From assembly GCA_964487915.1 (NCBI GenBank), contig CAZASN010000001.1, forward strand, positions 1-64,000: a stretch of 64,000 nt of DNA. Reading direction: 5' to 3'. Numbering within the stretch: position 1 is the stretch's first letter; every line of letters starts with the position of its first letter. The stretch is from Proruminimicrobium sp964487915. GTDB taxonomy: Bacteria > Elusimicrobiota > Endomicrobiia > Endomicrobiales > Endomicrobiaceae. The translations under genes and the position numbers were made by a program. The notes beneath the pieces were generated by a model that did no database searches, was not told the DNA's origin, and was given only the letters and a program-made list of their open reading frames with translations. Of this stretch, positions 24,782 to 35,800 are shown piece after piece.

Positions 24782-26164
24782 ATGAAAAAGAAAACTTTGC
24801 TGATGTTGTTGTTTGTTTGGATGCTTCCTGTGTTTGCAATTGCCCACGATGCCGTTTCCTCCGATACAACCACCGTAAAGATTGATGAATCCCAAAAAAT
24901 AGCAGTATTAGAAAATTCAATCGCCGATTTGCAAAAAAACGTCAGATTAATAGAATATACAAAATCACTGAAAGCCGAAGATATTGAAGACCTTTTAGAA
25001 AAATACAGAAAAGAAGAAAAAAATTCGCCCATAAGAATAATTACGTTAATCATATTATTATACGTCGGCGTTTTTATTTTTTTAACCGTTTCCGTAGGCA
25101 ATATACAAAACATAGCCCCCGCATTGGGATTATTATTGGAAAAAACTTTAAAAAAGAGATTTATATGGGCTTTCAGCGGAGTAATAATTTTTTTCATCTT
25201 TATATTTATTTCCGAGAACGTATATTTGTTTATCGGCCTTACCATACTGAATTTCATGCTGGCGACGTATATTATAATGACGTCTATACATTCTTTAAAT
25301 CTGCACACTTTAATGCAGCAAATGTTTGAAAATAATCAGGACGCGGTCAAAGATACCATTGAATTCTATATTAATAAACGGGAATTTACGGCGGCGTATA
25401 ATTTATTGAATTCTTTAAAACTTTATACGGAAAAATACAGCAGTAATAAGATAAAAGAGAAACATAAAAGTATAAAAGATTTGCAGGCTTTATTCGGAAA
25501 TGAAAATCTTGTTTATAATAAAATCATTTTCAGGGATTTTTTCAAAATATATATTGATATTTTATTTAACACAAAAGACGGCGGATTGATAAGCTCAGTA
25601 GTAAAAATATTCTTAAGAAATATTGATAAAATATATGAACGAAATGATGAGTATTACGTGAAATTATATGAAAACGGCACTGAAAATATTGTCTTTTTGA
25701 TAGAAAAAACAATTAAATTTAAGAATATCAATAATACCAACAAAGAACAATTCATGCAATTTTTGATAATAATGTTTGTTAAGTTTTTACGCAGGTCAAT
25801 GGATGACAGCAGAAAAGGAGACGTCAGTTATATATTGGAAGACATATTAAAAGTGATTTATATGGCTGAATTTACCGAACAGATGGTTAAAATGTTTAAA
25901 TATGAATTTACGGATTTATTAATAGTCAGAGATATAAAGAAAATAAACCACATGTTAATGTTTTTTGAACACAGATTAATTAAAAATTGCATAAAGAAAG
26001 AAATGTCGGCCTCTTTAATTGACGAATTTATAAAACTGCATTATAATTTTGTTTTTTTACAATGCAATGATGCAAAACATTGGAATAAACATTTGACGGA
26101 ATATAAAAAAATGAGCAATAAAGAAGAAGTTATAAAATTTCTAGCTCAGTATTCTTTGCAATAA
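24782..26164 (+). CDS. Membrane protein with signal peptide, unknown function
   Basis: The protein has 460 residues. A signal peptide (residues 2-22, ending AIA-HDA) is followed by a short coiled coil (IAVLENSIADLQKNVRLIEY, about 40-60), a membrane segment near 80-105, a hydrophobic hairpin near 126-168, and a 290-residue helical cytoplasmic or periplasmic domain without cysteine pairs or obvious catalytic motif. It has its own promoter and a ggggg ribosome-binding site. It lies directly upstream of the giant genes and shares their base composition rather than that of the AT-rich island; a role in their export or anchoring is only a guess from position. Confidence 0.55.
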   Translation: MKKKTLLMLLFVWMLPVFAIAHDAVSSDTTTVKIDESQKIAVLENSIADLQKNVRLIEYTKSLKAEDIEDLLEKYRKEEKNSPIRIITLIILLYVGVFIFLTVSVGNIQNIAPALGLLLEKTLKKRFIWAFSGVIIFFIFIFISENVYLFIGLTILNFMLATYIIMTSIHSLNLHTLMQQMFENNQDAVKDTIEFYINKREFTAAYNLLNSLKLYTEKYSSNKIKEKHKSIKDLQALFGNENLVYNKIIFRDFFKIYIDILFNTKDGGLISSVVKIFLRNIDKIYERNDEYYVKLYENGTENIVFLIEKTIKFKNINNTNKEQFMQFLIIMFVKFLRRSMDDSRKGDVSYILEDILKVIYMAEFTEQMVKMFKYEFTDLLIVRDIKKINHMLMFFEHRLIKNCIKKEMSASLIDEFIKLHYNFVFLQCNDAKHWNKHLTEYKKMSNKEEVIKFLAQYSLQ

Positions 26165-26255
26165 AGTTTCTGTAAGTTAAATACCGGCTATATTTGTTAT
26201 TTTCAGTTTTTACAAAAAATTCACAAGTTTTCAAGCATTTTTTACATTTATGTAC

Positions 26256-26261
26256 TATAAT
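26256..26261 (+). promoter_or_regulatory. -10 box directly before a start codon (possible leaderless transcript)
   Basis: TATAAT ends six bases before the ATG at 26268; there is no Shine-Dalgarno sequence. The same six-base arrangement is seen before ybaK. Confidence 0.4.
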
Positions 26262-26267
26262 ATGGGC

Positions 26268-26771
26268 ATGAATAAGAATATGCTGAAAAAACAGTATCTA
26301 TTTATTATTCTTTCTTTAGGCATCTCTCTCTGCTTTCTTTTTAATGCTTCCGCGATGTGTCTGAAGGGTTACACAACAGTTAATTCCGTCGGCACAGGCA
26401 ATTTGTCCGCCGGATTTTTTTCCGCCGTTAATTATTCAAACGATATAGTTTCGTCTATGATAAAAAGCGGTAAAGCCGCAGGCGCTAAAATAAATCATAA
26501 TAAAACGCAGAGCTGTAATTTTTTAGACGTTGTTTTTATACCGGTCCAGATTTTCAAAAATACTTATAAAATAATTAAAAATGAATTTAAAAAAAACGAA
26601 TTGAATTTTAAATCCAATGCGGTTATTAACGACGTTGATTATCCGTTGAAGATTCCGTTTTGGGAGTTTATCTTTTTTATTTTATTGTTCAGAATGATAT
26701 TTAACGTTTTACCGAGATCCGTTTCAGTAAAAAATTTAACAAACGGTTTAAAAGCCTGCGCTTTGTCGTAA
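26268..26771 (+). CDS. Small exported or membrane protein upstream of the giant genes
   Basis: The protein has 167 residues from the chosen ATG; a frame six codons longer begins inside the likely -10 box, so I reject that start, and a start at 26280 is also possible. A signal peptide spans LFIILSLGISLCFLFNASA. A second hydrophobic segment (FWEFIFFILLFRMIFNVL, near residue 135) lies close to the C-terminus. No family is recognised. The end of the gene forms the left arm of a terminator-like hairpin that lies immediately before the first giant gene. Confidence 0.5.
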   Translation: MNKNMLKKQYLFIILSLGISLCFLFNASAMCLKGYTTVNSVGTGNLSAGFFSAVNYSNDIVSSMIKSGKAAGAKINHNKTQSCNFLDVVFIPVQIFKNTYKIIKNEFKKNELNFKSNAVINDVDYPLKIPFWEFIFFILLFRMIFNVLPRSVSVKNLTNGLKACALS

Positions 26772-26787
26772 AAGCACAGGCTTTTTT
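26750..26787 (+). terminator. Terminator or attenuator just upstream of the first giant gene
   Basis: AAAAGCCTGCGCTTT pairs with AAAGCACAGGCTTTT (one bulge) and runs into TTTTTTATTTT. It overlaps the stop codon of the small gene before it and ends only eight bases before the ggagga ribosome-binding site of the giant gene. No promoter fits in between, so expression of the giant genes probably needs read-through. Confidence 0.7.
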
Positions 26788-26804
26788 ATTTTCCGGAGGA
26801 ATTT

Positions 26805-29800
26805 ATGAAAATTGGAATAAAAAAATTATTATCGGTGCTGGTAACGGCATGTTTTGTTCTTACAAGCATAGGCGGACAGGCGGCAGCTTCCGTTGCCGCA
26901 AATATGCGAGCTACGGAACAGTATAAGCAGATATTTTCCGATTTCATGCTTCCGTATTCTTACGGAAAAATAACGGACGCCCACTTTGCGTCAACCGACC
27001 GGGTAATCATAAATATTCAGGACCTGCACTGTCATCCGAAAGTGCAGAAAAATATAAGCAATATAATAGATTTATTTGATAAGCGTTACGGAGTAAAAAC
27101 GGTTTATCTTGAAGGCGCTTACGGCGACGTTGACACAAGCTGGATAACCGGCGGAGTTGACGCTAATTACAAAAGCAAGCTTCTTGACAAGATGATAGAA
27201 ACTGGAAGACTTACGGGAGCTGAATATTACAGCGCGTTGAGCGGAAAGACACATATCATAAAAGGTCTTGAAACAAAAGAGCCGTATTTGGAAAATTTAA
27301 AAAGATTCGGCGATATACTTGAAAACAAAGATAAAATAGAGCTTATATTAAAATCCGTTGATAAATCAACCCAGGATTTAAAAAATAAATATTATGACAG
27401 AAGGCAGTTCAAACTGGAACAACTGGCAAAAGATTTTGCGGCCGGCAAAATAAATTCCGAGAAGTATTATATACTGCTTTCAAAGCATATCAATAAACTC
27501 GGGATAGATATTTACAAGTATGAAAATACTTTGAGTTATATGAATCTTTTGGCGATGCAAAGCGATTTGAAATTCGCAAAAATAACCGAAGAACTGCAGC
27601 ATTTGGTTTTATTGTTAAAAGAACAGCTTCCGTTTAACGCATATAAAATGCTTTTGGATTCAACGGGTAATTTCGCGCAGGTAGATAAACTCTATGAATA
27701 TTTAATGAAAATAACCAGACAATACAATCTTGATTTATCTGTAAATTATCCGGAACTTAATAAATATTTCGGCTATGTTGAATTAAGCCAGAAGATAAAT
27801 CCTTTGGATTTGATTACCGAAGAAAAAGATTTAATAAATGAAATAAACACAAGATTTTCAAGTACAAAAGCCCAGAGAGACGTTGTGTTTATGGCTAAAT
27901 TTGAAAAATATCTTGAAAATTATTTAACAAGCAAGATAACGAAAGAAGATTATGAATATTATACGGCCAATATCGGCAGATATAAAAAGTTATGGGATAA
28001 ATACGTAGACAACAGAGTGCTGCATATGCTTGACGGCTATATGGCGGAAGCCGACAAATTCTACAAAATCAACACCGACAGAAACGAATATTTTACGAAA
28101 AATATTACCGAAGGAGTCGTGACGGGGAAAATAGATGCAAAAATATCGCCGGCCGGCGAGATAAATAAAATATTGGAAAATATGCGCGGCGTAAAAAGAG
28201 TGGATGTTATAATAACCGGAGGATTCCACACAACAAGCATATCCCAGATACTGAATAACCAAAATTTATCATATATCGTTATAACCCCGAACGTTTCCGA
28301 AGGCACGAAATACGCCGAAGATACGTATTACAAGATAGTAAAAGAACAAAGCAAAATATCATTCCAAACGCTGGCAAATTTAATTGCTTCTTTATCGCCG
28401 ATAGACCAGATCAAAATATGGAATATGGCCGATCCCGAATCATTGCGCAGCAGCGATTACTATAAACAAAACCGCGAACAGGTTGAAAGAATATTGAGCA
28501 GGGAAGGAATATTATCGCAAAGCCAAATGGATTCAATAAAGGATCTTTTACAGTTTATAGGATATTCTTCAATCCTTGAGTCCGACGATACAGGCAACGT
28601 ATCGGAACAAATAATAAATTTAATAAAAGAAAATTTAAGCAAAAACAGCGTATTGGTTCAGCAGGTTGACGAAGATTTATTGAAATACATAGATATAGAA
28701 AAATTATCAGAAGCTTTAAAACAGATGCAGGAAACGGATGCCGTTATAAAAGAGGCTGTTGAAAAAAGAAAACTATCAAGCGAAGGTTCCGTCAGCCAGG
28801 CTCTTGTAATCATAGGAAAAATCATAAGCGACATTAATGCGGTTATAGAAAGATATCAATCGGCTGTTTCAAAAGTTAAAAGCCAGGCTGATATTGAAGG
28901 AAGAATCGCAAGAATGAATCCCGCTAAATATGAATTTATAAAAGATACTCCCATATTGGGATATAAAATAACGAGCAGCAAATTTGAAGATTTGCCGGAA
29001 ATAATAAGAAATAATTTGGGGACAGTAGACAGAACGGTATATACCGAAGAATATTTAGGAGCAAATATCGGCAATATAATAGCATTGCAGGTAAAAGACG
29101 GACAGCCCGATTTTTATATAGTCAGCAATTACAGGGAAAAATATAAAGAAGTTGATAAAGCGGAAGTCTCTCAAAAAAATCCTAAAATGTTTACGAAAGT
29201 AACGGGTATTACGGGAATGGACGAATTGATATCCGGCGATAAAAATATTGTCGGGGCATTAAAGACTGCTCCCGTGCAGATGGTTAAGATGTCCGATATA
29301 GGATACGACATTGAATCGGAAATAACAATTCAGTCGCCGTGGGGAGAACAAACAAAACCGGCCGGCAAAGAAGCCTATTTGGTGTTTGATACCACAACAA
29401 ATCAATATTATATGGTAAATACCGACGATGCCGGATTACCGCTGTCTTATCTTGTTTACGGGCAGACAAATGCTGAAGTTTTGGATAAGGTAAAAAGCAT
29501 AATGCAGGACGTTGGTATGTCTGAAGAAATGGCGGCATATATAGGCAATGATTATAACAGACAAAACGGATATCCGGAAGAACCCGTAGCAAGAGTAAGC
29601 CAGGAGAGCGGAGATGCCGGAGTTACGAAAGCGGATGAAAAGACGGCGATAAATCTTGCAGGATTTTATGCAGTTGAAAGCGGAGTGGGAGTAATAAGCG
29701 AAAGGACCGGCAAGAGCGTAATGGAAGTATTGGAGTCAATAGAGAACGGGACGATAAGCAGGGAAGATATGCTGTTGATAGCGCGATTTGCAAATGCGAC

Positions 29801-32800
29801 GTGGAAGGCAGGCCAGTTTTTCAGAAGTCCAAGCAGGATAGGAAAAGGAAATTTTATTCCTGCTGTTCAGTTGTCAAATGAAGAAGTGCAGAAGGATATA
29901 GATCAAATCAAAGCTGTTACTGAAAAGATATTGGCGAAGATGAGAGAACAAGGATTAAGCGCGAAAAGCGGCAGTCAGGAACAGTTGGAATATTTAAAAC
30001 AGCTGCTGCAGAACAAGGAATTTGCGATAGAGATGGCGCAGTGGTGCAATGACGCGTATTACAGAGGGATAGGACAGGAAGCGCCTGAATTTATAGCCGA
30101 AGCCGACAGGACGACAAGTTCCGGGATGACAAAGAATCAGCAGAAAGTAGCGATGAATTTAGCGGGATTTTACGCATTGGAGACGGGAGTAGGATATTTA
30201 AGCGAGAGAAGCGGGAAGAGTTTCAGAGAGATAATAGACAGCATAGTAGACGGGAGCATATCTGAAGAAGATATGTTATTGATAGCGCGATTTGCAAATG
30301 CGACATGGAAGGCGGGCCAGCCGTTTAGAAGTTTAGACAGGATAACCAGAGACACGTTCAGGCCTGCGGCGATGCTGATAGACAGCGAACTGAAAAAAGA
30401 TTTTGACCAGATAAAAGCGGCCGCTTTTATATTGCAGCAGAAAATGCAGTCAAAAACGACTTTAAGCCTCTCAAAATGGTGGCTCTCTCCGGTCTTGGAA
30501 ATATTCGGCACTTTAAAAAATAAAAAAAGTTTTCTTGCTCTTCATTTTTTAAACGAAAGCAAAACTTACGGCAACTGGTTTAGAAAACAATCTTCTTTAA
30601 AACAGGCTTTTATAACCGTCGGCATCAGTTTAGGTTTGAATTTCGGAATACCGAAAGAATTTATAAACGAAGCTTCTGAAACGGCCGCCGGTACATTCGG
30701 TAAAAATTACGAAACGATGGAACAGGGTTTGAATAAAATACGTTCAAATACTTTAAAAGGTTTTATATTCGGAACTTTGGCTGCGGTCGGGATATCGGTA
30801 TTGGTTATTAATCCGCTTCTGCCGGTAATTTTAGCAGTTATTCTTCCGGCGATTTTTGCTAATATCGGCACGCATATGAAATATAATTATGAGCATAAAG
30901 CGGACAGAACGGAACTTACTTCCGATATGAAGAACAGACCTCTTACGGCTAATTCAACCGTCGTTCAGACCTCAAAAGTTTCAATAATAAGCAAACCAAA
31001 TAAAATTAAAGCGGTTATCCCTGATTTAAGCGACAGGGACAGCCTTTTAAAATTAGGACTCGTTGAAGAAAACGGCAAATGGTATATGCCAAAGAGAGAA
31101 TGGTTTCCTAATCCTGTAACTGAAAATGACATTGTTATAATTTATGATGAAGCGGCAAAAGACATAGGTTTTTGTTCAAAAACAGAATTTAACGAAATAT
31201 ATGTTTATACTTCGGCTTATGAAAAAGGAGAAATAGAATATATTGATACGGCTAAATTAGATTTAGGCGTTGTTGTTGAAGCCACAAAGCGCAGTTCCGG
31301 CCAAATATGCGTTCTTCCTGAGGGTACGGTTCTTGATACTAACGAGGGAATCGTAACCGTACAAGCCGGACAGGTTGTTTGCATAAACGAGAAAGCCAAC
31401 AGCCTTTATGTAATGCCCATAGAAAATTTGTTAAAAAAATATATGGCGGATCCGTTTAATCCGGCATCAAAGCAGCTTTTTAAATTAATGGAAAATTTTT
31501 CCGCCGAAACGAAATCAATGACCGGCGAACAAAAAAGCGCCGCCTATGAAAAACTTACAGATAATTTTAACAGATTAAACAGAGGAGAAAAACTATACGA
31601 ATTGGCGGAAACAATACTCGGCAAAGGAATAGGTTTTCAGGACGGATTAGGATTGGAAGAAGAATATAAACTTGCGAATTTGATTGTCAAAAAAATAGAA
31701 GAAGATTATCTTTCAAAAATTGATGTTTCGGATTTTGACACGGCGTTAGAAACTGCAAAAAAATTTCTGGAAGAAATAAATAACAATAACAAATTAACAA
31801 ATAAACAAAAAGAAATTATTAAAATGGCAATAATGCTGAAATTGCTTCCTAAAACAAACGCCCATCAGCATTTAAAAGGTTCTGCGTCAAAAGAAGTTGT
31901 AATGCAGTTGTCAAAAGCAAATTCAAAAACTCTTTTTAGATTAAGAACCATAATGCAGGACATAGGTATGTCTGAAGAAATGGCGGCGTATATAGGCAAC
32001 GATTATAACAGACAAAACGGATATCCGGAAGAACCCGTAGCAAGAGTAAGTCAGGAAAGCGGAGATGCCGGAGTTACGAAAGCCGATGAAAAGACAGCGA
32101 TGAACTTGGCAGGATTTTATGCGGTAGAAAGCGGAGTGGGAGTAATAAGCGAAAGGACGGGCAAGAGCGTAATGGAAGTATTGGAGTCAATAGAGAACGG
32201 GACGATAAGCAGGGAAGATATGTTATTGATAGCGCGATTTGCAAATGCTACATGGAAGGCAGGCCAGTTTTTCAGAAGTCCAAGCAGGATACAGAAGAAG
32301 GAAGATAAAAGTAAAGATAATTTTATCCCGGCAAGCCAATTATCGCAAGCAGAAGTGCAGAAAGATATAGACCAAATCAAAGCGGTTACGGAAAAGATAT
32401 TGGCGAAGATGAGAGAACAAGGGTTAAATGCGAAAAGCGGCAGTCAGGAGCAGTTGGAATATTTAAAGCAGCTGTTGCAGAACAAAGAATTTGCGATAGA
32501 GATGGCGCAGTGGTGCAATGACGCGTATTACAGGGGAATAGGAGCACCGATACCCGAATTTATAACCGATGCCGACAGAACGACAAGCACCGGGATGACA
32601 AAGAATCAGCAGAAAGTGGCGATGAATTTAGCGGGATTTTACGCATTGGAGACGGGAGTAGGATATTTAAGCGAGAGAAGCGGGAAGAGTTTCAGAGAGA
32701 TAATAGACAGCATAGTAGACGGGAGCATATCTGAAGAAGATATGTTATTGATAGCGCGATTTGCAAATGCGACATGGAAGGCGGGCCAGCCGTTTAGAAG

Positions 32801-35800
32801 TTTAGACAGGATAACCAGAGACACGTTCAGGCCTGCGGCGATGCTGATAGACAGCGAACTGAAAAAAGATTTTGACCAGATAAAAGCGGCTGCTTTTATA
32901 TTGCAGCAGAAATTAGATGAAAAATTAGAAAATGCGTATTCTGAAGCTGAAAAAGGATTTGCCAATTTAGATAAGTTTAATGAAGTTTACGGAGCAATAG
33001 CCAGCGTTATAAGCACGGACGAAGATTACAAAGCCGTTATTAAAGGTATTATTACAGATGCCGTAAAGCAGGGGCAGACAATTGTTGAAATAAGGTGCGC
33101 CGTTGACAGTTTGAGAGATGCAAACGGAAAGGCTTTAGCTCCCGAAGAAGGCGCAAAGATAATTTTAGACGCTATTAAAGGCACTTGCGAAGAGTTGGCT
33201 AAAAGAGGAATAAAACCTCCTAAAACAAGTTTGGTCTTTCTTGGTTACAGAGGAACCGATTGGGATCAAAGCATTGAAGCCGCTATGGCCGAAGCCGAAC
33301 TTGCCGTTAAAATAGCTGAATCTGAAGAGTATCAGAAAAAATATTCCGATATATCTTTCGGATTTGATATCGCCGGTCCGGAAGATACGGGTTGGGCGCC
33401 GAATGCATTTTCTAAGGTATATGAAGTTATAAGAAATCATAATGCTAAAAACGGAGCAAAAAAGATAGGGTTGACTATTCATTCCGGCGAAACTCCTAAA
33501 TTTGACCGCGCTAAAAAATCTCCGGACGGATATGTTGAAGGAACAGGAAGAGACGGGTATTTGTCAATAGGAGAAGCCGTAGGTTTGGGAGTTGACAGAA
33601 TAGGACACGGAGTTCAAGCGATAACGGATCCCGCCGCTATGGAAGTTCTTAAAAATTCGGGAGCGACGGTTGAAATTTGCGGAGTTTGTAATATTTTATC
33701 TATTCCTATAAATACGCGCGGACTGCAACAGCATCCTATCCAAAATTTTCTGGATGCGGGAGTGCCGGTTACTATCTGTACCGATAACAACGCAATTTGC
33801 GCAAGCGATATAACGATGGAATATTTTATGTTTTTATTGACGGGGCATAGTTCTTTTATGAACTGGAATATGGTTAAAGCCGTCGCAAGAAACGGAATTT
33901 CGTCCGCATTTATTTCGGAGGCAGATAAGGAAGCCGCTCTAAAAGATTTTAAACAGAAAGTTTCGCGCATTGAAACGGTTCTTGCCGAAACCGAAATCGC
34001 CGGTGTCGAAGAATCCGTTCAAAAAGAACCTGAGCAGCCGTCATCCGAACCGGTCGTAAAAGAAACTTCTTCGGGGACAACTTTATCCGTTCCTCAGATA
34101 AAAAATGTTTTAAACCCGGTAGGCGCTATACAAAAGACGGCAATAGAAATAATAGCCGGCAGACAGGCGGTAGAGAAATTAAAAGAAGGCAAAACGGATG
34201 TAAAAGAAGCGCTTGTGATAATTAATGATATAGCCAAAGCCGAGGAGCTGAGACAGGAAGGGTTAAACGCGGCTGCGGCTGTAGTAATTCAGAAAGAAGA
34301 AAAATCAAAATTAAAAGGCAGCAAAAAAATAGGGACGATAGGACAATACAAAGGCGCAACCGTCAGAGTATACTGGAATGAAAAAACAAAACAGCTGATG
34401 TTTTATTCAAAAGAAGGGCTTGACGGAGCCGATGTTGAAGTTTTAAAAGAAATGTTTGCCAATATGCAAACCGAAGGAATAAAAGCCGATACTTTTAAAG
34501 GAATAAGTCAGGTCGTAGTTACCGATAAGGAAAATTATGACGAAACGATAAAAGCGATGGAAAATTCGCGAACTGATGCGCAGGCGGCAATAATGATAGT
34601 AAAAGGAATAGAACTGGATTTAACAAAGAGAACGGGTAAGATAAATGAAACGATATGTAAAAATGAATGCACCGCAAGCGGAGCTACAACATTTGTTATA
34701 ACCGAGCAGCAGGCGGCTGAAAACAGTCAGGATATAGAACAAATGCAAAAAGAAGGTTATAAGTTTATAATTAAGCACGCAGCGGTTATAGGAGCTGAAT
34801 CCGTAATATACGACGGGGCTAAAATAGACGCAACCGGGGTGCAAGATTATAAACAGGCAATAAAACTTTTGGAAGGGCTCAGGACAAAAGCGTTGGCAAA
34901 AGGCGGAATTTCAATTAAGTTCAACGAAAGTATTTATAAAATGCTGTCGGAAGCGGGAATTGACGTATGGCAGCAGTACGGTATTATACCGTCAGTAAAT
35001 TCCGATTCCGCATATATAGACGGGCAGATAGGAAAAGTGGAAGTTGAGGGAATAACCGAACAGAATATAGATTCCATACTAAGCAAAGACAGCGTTATGA
35101 CGATAGTCGTTGATAATGCCGAAATATTAAGCGACAGAAAAGACGCGGTAAAAGAGGCAAAAACGGCTAAAGGAAAACAGAAAAAAGAATATAAAGCCGT
35201 TTTAAACGGCAATATTCCGTATGCTTTCAATGCAAACAGCGAAGCTGACATAAAAGCATTAATAAGCGAAGTCGCTGATATAATTGAAGAAGACTTAACT
35301 GAAGAAGCGGCATCTGCAGACGTTGACAAAAGAGCAAAAGTAATAAGCCACATAGAAAATATACAACAGACTGCTTTTTACCGTTCTCTCAATGAAAAAG
35401 CAAGAAGCAGAATAGATCATTTAATGAAAGATAAAGATGCCGTGCAGAAAACGGCGGCCTTCATCAGAGCGGTGGCGATGAGAACGGCCGAAGAACAGAT
35501 ATTAAGCGAGATGACGAAAAACGGAATTGATATTAAAACGGAAGAATTCAGAAAATTTCAGGACGGCAGATTCAGAGAAGGAATACTTATAAGGGCGGTT
35601 CAGTTATGGCTGGCCGGACAAAATATAGTTGAATTACTGGCGACGGAATTTATAGCTTCCGATAATATGACGGCCGAAGAATATATGAATGCCATAATGA
35701 GTAAAGCCGAGGGAGTAGCAAGTAATATAGGCGCTATCTGTATAAAAAATGAATATATGATAAGACCTGCGGCGGATGTCACCGCGGCAATAGCGGAATT

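Noticed and set aside
24745..25308. Minus-strand frame opposite the exported membrane protein
   Set aside because: Shadow of the real gene; no homology or start signal.
29498..32912. CRISPR or transposon reading of the cassettes
   Set aside because: Units are protein-coding in frame, without terminal inverted repeats, target duplications or transposase.
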